The position numbers and the translations under genes are program-made. Of a DNA stretch of 64,000 nucleotides, positions 28,216 to 35,629 are shown in pieces; position 1 is the stretch's first letter, and the number at the start of each line of letters is the position of its first letter. Below the pieces are notes generated by a model. That model did not search any database. It was given only the letters and a program-made list of their open reading frames with translations, and was not told the origin of the DNA. The DNA is from Georgenia satyanarayanai (GTDB lineage Bacteria; Actinomycetota; Actinomycetes; Actinomycetales; Actinomycetaceae). Location: positions 248,001-312,000 of the forward strand of contig NZ_JAMBNZ010000002.1 in the NCBI RefSeq assembly GCF_023715365.1, written 5' to 3'.

Positions 28216-30908
28216 CGAGCGACCACGCCCCGCACGTCGTCCAGCACGCCGTCGAGAGCGGACGGGACAGCTGCCGGGTCGGTGCCACCGCCCTGCGCGA
28301 CGTCGTCCTTGCCGCCGCCGCCACCGCCGAGGCGGCCGGCGGCGCCGCGCACGAGCTGGCCGGCCCGCAGGCCCGCCTCGCGTGCCGCGGCGTTCGTGGC
28401 GATGACGACCGCCGGGCGGCCGTTGCTCGTGCCCGCGACCGCGACGACGGCGGGACGCGCCTCGCCGAGCCGTCCCCGGACGTCGAGGACCAGGGTGCGC
28501 AGGTCGTCTCCGCCGGCGACCTCACCGGCGTCGTGGACGACGACGAGAGTGCCGTCGACGTCCTGGGCGGAGTCGGCCAGCGTGCCGGCGCCGGCGAGGA
28601 GCTGCTGGCGCCGGACGGCGGCGAGCTCCTTCTCGGCGGCCTTGAGGCGGCTCATGAGGGAGGACACGCGCTCGGGCAGCTCCTCGGGGCGGCCGCCGAG
28701 CAGGCTGGTGACCTGGCCGACGAGCGCGTGCTCGCGGGCCTGGTAGCCGTAAGCGCCGGCGCCGACGAGGGCGTCGACGCGGCGGACGCCCGAGCCGATG
28801 GAGGACTCCCCGAGCAGCGTCACGCGGCCGATGTTGCCGGTGCGGGGCACGTGGGTGCCGGCGCACAGCTCGCGCGACCAGTCCCCGCCGATGGACACGA
28901 CCCGCACGCGTGAGCCGTACTTCTCCCCGAACAGTGCCATGGCGCCGGACGCCTTGGCGTCCTCGATGTCCATCACCGCGTCGGTGACGTCGAGGTCCTC
29001 GGCGAGCAGGGTGTTGACCCGCTCCTCGATCTCGCCGATGACGGCGGAGGGCACCTGGGCGCCGTGGCGGAAGTCGAGGCGCAGGCGGGAGGGCGCGTTC
29101 TCCGAGCCGGCCTGGGTGGCCTGCTCGCCGAGCGACTCGTGCAGCGCCTTGTGGACCATGTGGGTGGCCGAGTGCGCGCGGGCGATCGCCGTGCGGCGCG
29201 CGGCGTCGATGCTCGCGACACCCGTCTCGTCCAGGGTGACGGTGCCCTCGGTGAGCCGGCCACGGTGGACGACGAGGCCCTTGACCGGGGCCTGGACGTC
29301 GTCGACCGTGACGATCCCGCCGCCCTGGAGCCGGATGGTGCCCTGGTCGGCGAGCTGGCCGCCGGCCTCGGCGTAGAACGGCGTGCGGTCGAGGACGACC
29401 TCGACGTCGGCGGGGGCCGTGGCGGCGGGCACCGGCCGGCCGTCGACGAGGAGGCCGACCAGCCGGGCCTCCGCCGTCGTGTCGGTGTAGCCGAGGAACA
29501 GCGTGCTGCCGCCCAGGCGGTCCTGGAGCTCGCGGTAGTGGGCCGGGTCCACGTGGCCGGACTTCTTCGCCAGCGCGTCGGCGCGGGCCCGCTCGCGCTG
29601 CTCGGCCATGAGGTCCCGGAAGCCCTGCTCGTCCACGGCCACGCCCTGCTCGGCGGCCATCTCGAGGGTGAGGTCGATCGGGAACCCGTAGGTGTCGTGG
29701 AGGGCGAAGGCGTCGGTGCCGGGCAGCTGCGGGCGTCCGGCCTCACCGGCGGCGGACTTGGCCCGGCCGACGGCGGTGTCGAGGATCGTCGTGCCGGCGA
29801 CGAGCGTGCGGCGGAAGGCCTCCTCCTCGCCGTAGGCGACGTCGCTGATGGTGGCGAAGTCCCGCTCGAGCTCGGGGTAGGACAGGGACATCGCGTCCTT
29901 GACCACGGGCAGCAGCTCGGGCAGGACGGGCTCGTCGACGCCGAGCAGGCGCACCGAGCGCACCGCGCGCCGGATGAGCCGGCGCAGCACGTAGCCGCGC
30001 CCGTCGTTGCCCGGGCGCACGCCGTCGCCGATGAGCATGAGGGCCGAGCGGACGTGGTCGGCGACGATGCGCATGCGCACGTCGTCCTCGCCGTCGGCGC
30101 CGTAGCGGCGACCGGTGAGCTCCTGGGTCGTGGCGATGAGCGGGTAGACCTCGTCGGTCTCGTACATGTTCGCCTTGCCCTGGAGCAGGTAGGCGATGCG
30201 CTCCAGGCCGGCGCCGGTGTCGATGCTCTTCTGCTCGAGCTCACGGATCAGCGGGTAGTTCTTGCCGGTGCCCTCGCCGCGGAGGAACTGGTCGAAGACG
30301 AGGTTCCAGATCTCGAGGTAGCGGTCGCCGCCGGGGTCGACCGTGCCGCCCTCGGCCTCGGGGCCGAACTCCGGGCCGCGGTCGTAGTGGAACTCCGCGC
30401 AGGGGCCGGCGGGGCCGGGCTGGCCGGTGTCCCAGAAGTTCTCCTCGCGAGGCAGGCGCACGATGTGCCCCTCGTCCACGCCGATGCTCGTGAGCGCACT
30501 GTGCGCCTCGGTGTCCTGGTCCCAGGTCGTCACCCACAGGCGGTCGCCGTCCAGCCCGTACCCGCCGTCGGCCTGGGAGGTGGTGAGCAGGTCCCAGGCG
30601 AAGCCGATCGCCCCCTCCTTGAAGTAGTCACCGAAGGAGAAGTTGCCGTTCATCTGGAAGAACGTGCCGTGGCGCGTGGTGCGTCCGACGTTCTCGATGT
30701 CGTTGGTGCGCAGGCACTTCTGGACCGAGGCGACACGCGGCCACGGCGCCTCCTGCGTCCCGACGATGTAGGGGATGAAGGGCACCATGCCGGCGATCGT
30801 GAAGAGGATCGACGGGTCCGGCGACACGAGCGGCACGCTCGGCGCGATGTGGTGGTCGTGCTTGGCGAAGTACTCGAGCCAGCGGGAGCGGATCTCGGCG
30901 GTGCGCAA
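28212..30908 (-). CDS. alaS: alanyl-tRNA synthetase
   Basis: This 898-residue synthetase has a class II catalytic core (FKEGAIGFAWDLL, VRLPREENFWDTGQPGPAGPCAE), the editing domain with HSATHMVHKALH and CAGTHVPRTGNIG zinc ligands, and a C-terminal C-Ala domain with GGGGGGKDDVAQGGG. The start MRTAEIRSRWLEYF matches family N-termini exactly, and it is encoded by TTG at 30908 with GAGG upstream. It heads a tight set with ruvX, mltG, aroE and the peptidase. Confidence 0.97.
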   Translation of the reverse strand: MRTAEIRSRWLEYFAKHDHHIAPSVPLVSPDPSILFTIAGMVPFIPYIVGTQEAPWPRVASVQKCLRTNDIENVGRTTRHGTFFQMNGNFSFGDYFKEGAIGFAWDLLTTSQADGGYGLDGDRLWVTTWDQDTEAHSALTSIGVDEGHIVRLPREENFWDTGQPGPAGPCAEFHYDRGPEFGPEAEGGTVDPGGDRYLEIWNLVFDQFLRGEGTGKNYPLIRELEQKSIDTGAGLERIAYLLQGKANMYETDEVYPLIATTQELTGRRYGADGEDDVRMRIVADHVRSALMLIGDGVRPGNDGRGYVLRRLIRRAVRSVRLLGVDEPVLPELLPVVKDAMSLSYPELERDFATISDVAYGEEEAFRRTLVAGTTILDTAVGRAKSAAGEAGRPQLPGTDAFALHDTYGFPIDLTLEMAAEQGVAVDEQGFRDLMAEQRERARADALAKKSGHVDPAHYRELQDRLGGSTLFLGYTDTTAEARLVGLLVDGRPVPAATAPADVEVVLDRTPFYAEAGGQLADQGTIRLQGGGIVTVDDVQAPVKGLVVHRGRLTEGTVTLDETGVASIDAARRTAIARAHSATHMVHKALHESLGEQATQAGSENAPSRLRLDFRHGAQVPSAVIGEIEERVNTLLAEDLDVTDAVMDIEDAKASGAMALFGEKYGSRVRVVSIGGDWSRELCAGTHVPRTGNIGRVTLLGESSIGSGVRRVDALVGAGAYGYQAREHALVGQVTSLLGGRPEELPERVSSLMSRLKAAEKELAAVRRQQLLAGAGTLADSAQDVDGTLVVVHDAGEVAGGDDLRTLVLDVRGRLGEARPAVVAVAGTSNGRPAVVIATNAAAREAGLRAGQLVRGAAGRLGGGGGGKDDVAQGGGTDPAAVPSALDGVLDDVRGVVAR

Positions 30909-30946
30909 TGGGACCTCGGGGGAAGGGTCGGGAGGGACGAAGTGTG

Positions 30947-31180
30947 TCAGTGGCGGTCGTCGCGGGCACGGGCCGCGGCCTCGACGACGGCGTCGTCGGG
31001 CAGCAGGCGCTCGCGCAGCTCGGCCTCACGGTCGGCGTAGTCGGTGCGGAAGCCGGCCACGCGGGCCCGGACGCCGTCGGCGACGGACTCCAGCCGGGCA
31101 CCCACACCGCGGCGCACGGCCGGGGTGGCGAGCGCGACGACGGCGAGGACCGTGAGGCCGACAACGGCGGTGCGACGCAT
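30947..31180 (-). CDS. small membrane protein between DUF948 gene and alaS
   Basis: This 77-residue protein has one N-terminal membrane helix (AVVGLTVLAVVALATPAVRRG) and a charged C-terminal half (RTDYADREAELRERLLPDD). A similar small gene is commonly found at this place in actinobacteria, but I know of no function. Its ATG overlaps the stop of the DUF948 gene by one base (TGATG), and alaS starts 38 nt after its stop. Confidence 0.75.
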   Translation of the reverse strand: MRRTAVVGLTVLAVVALATPAVRRGVGARLESVADGVRARVAGFRTDYADREAELRERLLPDDAVVEAAARARDDRH

Positions 31181-31527
31181 CAGGCGCCCCGCCGGAAGAC
31201 CCGCCGCACGGCGTAGGAGAAGGCGGCCACCTTGATGAGCGGGCCCCCGACGGTGGCGGAGACGAGCGTCGTGAGGGCCGAGACGTTCTGGGAGACCTCG
31301 GTCGCGGCAGTCGTGACGGCGTCGACCTTGGCCAGCTGGGCGTTGCTCGCCGCGATGGTGGCGGCGGCCTCGTCGACGACGGGCAGGGTGTGAGCGGTGA
31401 TCTCACGGACCGAGTCGGTCGCGGCGTCGAGCACCTTGCCGACCTTGAGGAGGGGGACGGCGAGGAAAGCCACGAGCGCGAGGAACGCGACGGCTGCCAC
31501 GATCCCGGCGATGTCGCCGATGTTCAT
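31180..31527 (-). CDS. DUF948 membrane protein
   Basis: This 115-residue protein has an N-terminal membrane helix (IVAAVAFLALVAFLAVPLLKVG) and a DUF948-type helical part (VLDAATDSVREITAHTLPVVDEAAATIAASNAQLAKVDAV), followed by a hydrophobic segment near the C-terminus. Family members are chemotaxis-receptor-like in sequence but of unknown role. ATG at 31527 is preceded by AAGGAG at ideal spacing. It begins the set leading into alaS. Confidence 0.85.
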   Translation of the reverse strand: MNIGDIAGIVAAVAFLALVAFLAVPLLKVGKVLDAATDSVREITAHTLPVVDEAAATIAASNAQLAKVDAVTTAATEVSQNVSALTTLVSATVGGPLIKVAAFSYAVRRVFRRGA

Positions 31528-31580
31528 CTGCAGGCTCCTTGGTCTGGCGGGTGCTGCGGGAAGGCTACCCGGAAATGTCC

Positions 31581-31617
31581 GCGCCCCGGGCACCGGCGTG
31601 GCCGGCGCCCGGGGCGC
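31581..31617 (-). terminator. GC-rich hairpin after rpsD
   Basis: The 16-nt arms 31581-31596 and 31602-31617 (GCGCCCCGGGC core) pair with a single A:C mismatch around CGTGG. It lies 18 nt past the rpsD stop and separates it from the DUF948-alaS set. Confidence 0.75.
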
Positions 31618-31635
31618 AGTGTCGAGCAGGGAGGG

Positions 31636-32268
31636 TCAGCGCGAGTAGTACTCGACGACCAGCTGCACGTCGCAGGTGACGGGGACCTCGTCGCGCTTGG
31701 GGCGACGGACGAGCTGGACCCGGAGCTTCTCCAGCGCGACGTCGAGGTAGCCCGGGACGTCCGGCAGGACGTCGCGGTGCGCACCGGCGGCGGCGATCTG
31801 GAAGGGCGTCATGGTCTGGCTCTTCGGCTTGACCTGGACGACCTGGCCCGGCTTCACGCGGAAGGAGGGGCGGTCGACGAGCTTGCCGTCCACGAGGATG
31901 TGGCGGTGCACGACGGCCTGGCGGGCCTGGGCGATCGTGCGGGCGAAGCCGGCGCGGAGCACGAGGGCGTCCAGACGCATCTCGAGCAGCTCGACCAGCG
32001 ACTCACCGGTCAGGCCGGACTCCTTGCGGGCCTCCTCGAAGACGCGCGTCATCTGGGCCTCGCGAAGGCCGTACTGCGCGCGCAGACGCTGCTTCTCCTT
32101 GAGACGGACGGCGTAGTCGGACTCGGTCCGACGACGGGCGCGGCCGTGCTCACCGGGCGGGTAGGGGCGCTTCTCGAAGTGCTTGACCGCCTTGGGGGTC
32201 AGCGCGATGCCGAGGGCGCGGGACAGGCGCACCTGGCGGCGCGACCGTGCCTGGTTGTTCTTGCTCAT
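31636..32268 (-). CDS. rpsD: 30S ribosomal protein S4
   Basis: This 210-residue primary rRNA-binding protein nucleates 30S assembly. The N-terminus is of the zinc-free type (MSKNNQARSRRQVRLSRALG). The S4 RNA-binding domain is visible (RLDALVLRAGFARTIAQARQAVVHRHILVDGK), and the protein ends VQLVVEYYSR. It stands alone here rather than in the alpha operon, as in many actinobacteria. ATG at 32268 has AGGAAG upstream. A structured leader of about 100 nt precedes it. Confidence 0.97.
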   Translation of the reverse strand: MSKNNQARSRRQVRLSRALGIALTPKAVKHFEKRPYPPGEHGRARRRTESDYAVRLKEKQRLRAQYGLREAQMTRVFEEARKESGLTGESLVELLEMRLDALVLRAGFARTIAQARQAVVHRHILVDGKLVDRPSFRVKPGQVVQVKPKSQTMTPFQIAAAGAHRDVLPDVPGYLDVALEKLRVQLVRRPKRDEVPVTCDVQLVVEYYSR

Positions 32269-32371
32269 GGGTGTACTTCCTGTCGTTGTGACGTCACGCG
32301 AGCGGGAGGACTCCCCTCGCGTGGGGCCGACCATTGAAGGCTGGGACCCCAGGTGGCTGCCCGAAGGCAAC
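32269..32371 (-). promoter_or_regulatory. structured 5' leader of rpsD
   Basis: On the minus strand the predicted leader contains GGTTGCC-TTCG-GGCAGCC (32355-32372), a short CTGGG/CCCAG stem, and CACGCGAG/CTCGCGTG (arms 32295-32302 and 32316-32323) enclosing GGGAG/CTCCC. S4 controls its own synthesis through leader structures in other bacteria, so this could be an autoregulatory site. The structure is seen; the regulatory role is inferred. Confidence 0.45.
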
Positions 32372-32377
32372 CGGACA

Positions 32378-32383
32378 AGACTA
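32378..32383 (-). promoter_or_regulatory. -10 element of rpsD
   Basis: The minus strand reads TGGTAGTCT, an extended -10 with TAGTCT. A start point near 32371 would leave about 100 nt of leader. The region expected to hold the -35 is not consensus-like. Confidence 0.45.
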
Positions 32384-32476
32384 CCAGCGCCGCCCCACGC
32401 CCAGCGGAGCCCCCCTGTGACCTCCGCCGCACCCAGCGACGCTCCCCCGCTGCCGGCCCCCTCACCGCCCACCCCC

Positions 32477-32525
32477 CGCGTCGAGAGCTGAGTTCTTACG
32501 GAGGAACACGTCAGCTCTCGACGCG
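32477..32525. repeat. 49-bp palindromic element in the rarA-rpsD gap
   Basis: CGCGTCGAGAGCTGA (32477-32491) pairs perfectly with TCAGCTCTCGACGCG (32511-32525). The 19-nt loop holds a second dyad, GTTCTT/AGGAAC. It lies 43 nt past the rarA stop and may end that transcript. Its symmetric design and AT-richer loop differ from the GC hairpins elsewhere, so it may be a dispersed palindromic repeat. Apart from this and the rpsD promoter, the 299-bp gap shows nothing. Confidence 0.85.
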
Positions 32526-32567
32526 AAGGAACGGGGCGGGTGGCTCAGGCACCGCCGTCGGGGTCGG

Positions 32568-33905
32568 TCAGCCGCTGCCGAGGATGTCGCGGATGCGCTC
32601 GAGGCGGGTCGTGATGTCGCGCTCCAGGCCCCGCGGGCGGGGCTCGTAGTAGCGGCGCCCGACGAGCTCGTCGGGCAGGTACTGCTGGGGGGCGATGGCG
32701 TGGGGAACGTCGTGGGCATAGACGTACTCGGTGCCGTGGCCGAGCTTCTTCGCCCCCGCGTAGTGCGAGTCGCGCAGGTGCGGCGGGACGGGCCCGGCCT
32801 TGCCGGCACGCACGTCGGCGATGGCCTCGCCGATCGCGCGGTAGGAAGCGTTGGACTTGGGCGCGGTCGCGACGTGGACGACGGCCTGGGCCAGGACGAG
32901 GCCGCCCTCCGGCATCCCGATGAACGCGACGGCCTCCGCCGCGGCGACAGCGGTGTGGAGCGCCGTCGGGTCGGCCATGCCGACCTCCTCGGCGGCCGCG
33001 ATGACGATGCGGCGGGCGATGAAGCGGGGGTCCTCCCCCGCGACGATCATCCGGGCGAGGTAGTGGAGCGCGGCGTCGACGTCCGAGCCGCGCATCGACT
33101 TGATGAAGGCGCTGGTGACGTCGTAGTGCTGGTCGCCGTCGCGGTCGTAGCGTACGGCCGCGACGTCGATGGCCCGCTCCATGGTCGGCAGGTCGATCGT
33201 GTCGGCGTCGTCCGCGGCGCCGGCGGCGGCCTCGAGGATGGTCAGCGCCTTGCGGGCGTCGGCGCCGGCGAGCCGGACGAGGTGGTCGAGGGCGTCGCCG
33301 GCGAGCTCGTAGCGGCCGGCCAGGCCGCGCTCGTCCGCCAGCGCCCGCGCGACGAGTGCGCGGATGTCCTGCTCCTCCAGCGGCTGGAGGGTGAGGAGCA
33401 GGGACCGGGACAGCAGCGGGGAGATGACGGAGAAGCTCGGGTTCTCCGTCGTCGCCGCGACGAGGGTGACCCAGCCGTTCTCGACCGACGGGAGGAGGGC
33501 GTCCTGCTGGGTCTTGGAGAAGCGGTGCACCTCGTCGATGAACAGGACGGTCTCGCCGCCGGTGCTCACGAGGCGCCGTCGGGCGTCCTCGACGACCTGT
33601 CGGACGTCCTTGACGCCGGCCGTCACGGCGGACAGCTCGACGAAGCGGCGGCCGGACGCGTGGGCGACGAGGTAGGCGAGCGTCGTCTTCCCGGTGCCCG
33701 GCGGCCCCCAGAGGATGACCGAGGACGCGCGCGAGCTGCCGCCCGGCTCGACGAGCCGCCGCAGCGGCGCGCCCGGCCTGAGGAGGTGCTCCTGCCCGAC
33801 GACCTCGGAGAGGGACGCGGGACGCATCCGCACGGCGAGCGGCGCGTCCGGACGGGCGGCGGGGGTGCCGGCGTCGTCGGCGCCCACGGAGTCGAAGAGG
33901 TCCAC
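32568..33905 (-). CDS. rarA: replication-associated recombination protein A (MgsA/RarA AAA+ ATPase)
   Basis: This 445-residue AAA+ ATPase is related to clamp loaders and acts at stalled forks. It shows Walker A in [19 protein letters not shown], Walker B in [19 protein letters not shown], sensor 1 in [11 protein letters not shown], and the MgsA C-terminal domain ([36 protein letters not shown]). GTG at 33905 begins MDLFDSVG, and a -10 element lies six bases upstream. Confidence 0.95.
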   Translation of the reverse strand: MDLFDSVGADDAGTPAARPDAPLAVRMRPASLSEVVGQEHLLRPGAPLRRLVEPGGSSRASSVILWGPPGTGKTTLAYLVAHASGRRFVELSAVTAGVKDVRQVVEDARRRLVSTGGETVLFIDEVHRFSKTQQDALLPSVENGWVTLVAATTENPSFSVISPLLSRSLLLTLQPLEEQDIRALVARALADERGLAGRYELAGDALDHLVRLAGADARKALTILEAAAGAADDADTIDLPTMERAIDVAAVRYDRDGDQHYDVTSAFIKSMRGSDVDAALHYLARMIVAGEDPRFIARRIVIAAAEEVGMADPTALHTAVAAAEAVAFIGMPEGGLVLAQAVVHVATAPKSNASYRAIGEAIADVRAGKAGPVPPHLRDSHYAGAKKLGHGTEYVYAHDVPHAIAPQQYLPDELVGRRYYEPRPRGLERDITTRLERIRDILGSG

Positions 33906-33911
33906 GACCGG

Positions 33912-33917
33912 AGCCTA
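33912..33917 (-). promoter_or_regulatory. -10 element of rarA, leaderless arrangement
   Basis: TAGGCT on the minus strand is followed by CCGGTC and then the GTG start at 33905. Confidence 0.55.
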
Positions 33918-33944
33918 CGTCGCGTCGTCGGGTGCGAGCGTCGG

Positions 33945-34080
33945 CGCGGGATCCGGCTGTCGGTGAGAAAAGGACGGCGGACGGAAGGCGGCCCGGGCGG
34001 GATCCGGCTGCCGGCGAGCGAGGGACGGCGGAGGTCAGGCCGAGCGGCCGGGAACCGGCTGTCGGCGAGGGAGGGAGGTC
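33945..34080. repeat. 51-bp tandem repeat, about 2.7 copies
   Basis: GATCCGGCTG/GAACCGGCTG marks recur at 33950, 34001 and 34052, a constant period of 51 bp. Each is followed by TCGGYGA or CCGGCGA and a GGACGGCGGA-like stretch. The core GCGGGATCCGGCTGTCGG matches the reverse complement of the array at 113-250. It fills the gap between the rarA start and the end of the ThrE gene. Confidence 0.85.
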
Positions 34081-34085
34081 TCGGG

Positions 34086-35546
34086 TCAGATGCGGGCGCC
34101 GCGGGCGCGGCTTCGGACGCGGCGCTCCCACCGGTCCATCTCCGAACGCAGCGGGGAGGCGAGGAACTCCCCCAGCGTGACGCCGGCAGCCAGCGCAAGG
34201 CCGACCGACAGCGCCCGGATCGCCAGCTGCCCGCCACCGATGACGTCGCCGCCCTCGATGAAGTCGAACATCGCGGCGTAGATCGCCAGGCCCGGCAACA
34301 TCGGCGTCACCCCGCACACGGAGACGACGAGGCTGGGCAGTCGCCCGCGGTCCCCGATGACCCCGGCGAGCAGGCCGACGAGCAGGGCCGCGAAGAAGGC
34401 AGCTCCGGCCGGCCCGAGCCACAGGGCGTCGACGGCGTAGTAGACCCCCGCCGCGACGGCGCCGACGAGCGAGATGAGCCAGATGTTCGAGGCGCGCGTG
34501 TACGACGCGACCGCCCAGGACCCCGCGATGACGCCGCCGCAGAGGATCTGGACCAGGCCCGGCGGCGCGTTGCCGAAGACGTCACCGATGTACAGCGGCA
34601 CCCCCAGCCGCCGTCCGAGGTCGAGGACGAAGCCGATCCCGACGACGAGCCCCACCGTGTAGAGCGCCACCTCGAAGGACTTCGCGGCCGCGGTCAGCGG
34701 GTACCCGGAGATCGCGTCCTCGGCGGCGCCGACGAGCTGCATCCCGGCGAGGAGGACGACCATCCCCGAGGCGACGACGAGCGACGGCGGCAGCACCGCC
34801 CGGTCCCAGCCGAAGGTGTCCTGCCCCCAGAGCAGCGCGATCGCCACGAGCGTCGCGATCCCGGCGCCCATGGCCTGCTGGAAGAGGTAGGGCAAGCCCC
34901 AGCGGCGCAGGGCGCGCAGCACGCGGTCGATGAGGGCCGTGGTGCAAGCCGCGACGATGGCCACCTGCCACCCGCCACCGAGCAGCCCGGCGACTCCCGC
35001 CGCCATGACACCCAGCGCGAGGGTGACGACCCAGCGGCGGTAGGGGTGCGGGGAGTCGAGGACCTCCTCCAGGCGCGCGTGGGCGCGCTCGAGCGGCAGC
35101 CGGCCGGCGGCCGCGCCCTCGACCATGGCGAAGAGGTCGGCGAGGCGGCTGTAGTCAGAGGTGCGGACGTTGATGACCCGCATCTTGGTGATGGGGTCGT
35201 CGTCGCGGTCGATGGACGCCGAGATCGAGATGAAGGTGATGTCGACGTGGCAGTTCGTGACTCCGTAGGCGGCCGCGAGCCGCAGCAGCGCCGCGGTGAC
35301 GTCGGCGACGGGCGCGCCCGTCGCGATCATCGCCTCCCCCACCCGCAGGACGAGGTCGAGGACCGAGCGCTCGGTCTCCGCGGCGAGGTCGGACTGCCGG
35401 CGGCGCGTGGACAGGGCGAGCGTGGGCGGGCCGCTGCCGGCCACCACCCGGCGCGCCCGTTCACGCAGGATCGACTCGCGACGGACGTGGCCCGCCGCGC
35501 GCGGCGGGCCGTGGGAAGCGGTGTCGGGTTCGGGAGTCGTCGCCAC
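34086..35546 (-). CDS. threonine/serine exporter family protein (ThrE-like)
   Basis: This 486-residue membrane protein joins an N-terminal ThrE_1 (DUF1212) region (LVLRVGEAMIATGAPVADVTAAL, NCHVDITFISISASI, RVINVRTSDYSRLADL) to about ten membrane helices. It also carries the ThrE C-terminal domain (GVTPMLPGLAIYAAMFDFIEGG). The Corynebacterium relative exports threonine and serine. GTG at 35546 is preferred because the longer frame runs into the divergent MMPL gene and because a -10 lies seven bases before it. Confidence 0.88.
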   Translation of the reverse strand: MATTPEPDTASHGPPRAAGHVRRESILRERARRVVAGSGPPTLALSTRRRQSDLAAETERSVLDLVLRVGEAMIATGAPVADVTAALLRLAAAYGVTNCHVDITFISISASIDRDDDPITKMRVINVRTSDYSRLADLFAMVEGAAAGRLPLERAHARLEEVLDSPHPYRRWVVTLALGVMAAGVAGLLGGGWQVAIVAACTTALIDRVLRALRRWGLPYLFQQAMGAGIATLVAIALLWGQDTFGWDRAVLPPSLVVASGMVVLLAGMQLVGAAEDAISGYPLTAAAKSFEVALYTVGLVVGIGFVLDLGRRLGVPLYIGDVFGNAPPGLVQILCGGVIAGSWAVASYTRASNIWLISLVGAVAAGVYYAVDALWLGPAGAAFFAALLVGLLAGVIGDRGRLPSLVVSVCGVTPMLPGLAIYAAMFDFIEGGDVIGGGQLAIRALSVGLALAAGVTLGEFLASPLRSEMDRWERRVRSRARGARI

Positions 35547-35553
35547 GACTCCG

Positions 35554-35559
35554 ACGCTA
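35554..35559 (-). promoter_or_regulatory. -10 element of the ThrE-like gene, leaderless arrangement
   Basis: TAGCGT on the minus strand lies seven bases before the GTG at 35546. Confidence 0.45.
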
Positions 35560-35616
35560 CGGCACCGGACCGTCACGGGACGAGCGCCCCGGCCGCTGTG
35601 ACGGCGTCCACGGTGA

Positions 35617-35622
35617 GAGACT
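35617..35622 (+). promoter_or_regulatory. -10 element of the MMPL gene, leaderless arrangement
   Basis: GAGACT lies seven bases before the GTG at 35630. The first base departs from consensus. Confidence 0.4.
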
Positions 35623-35629
35623 GACCGCC

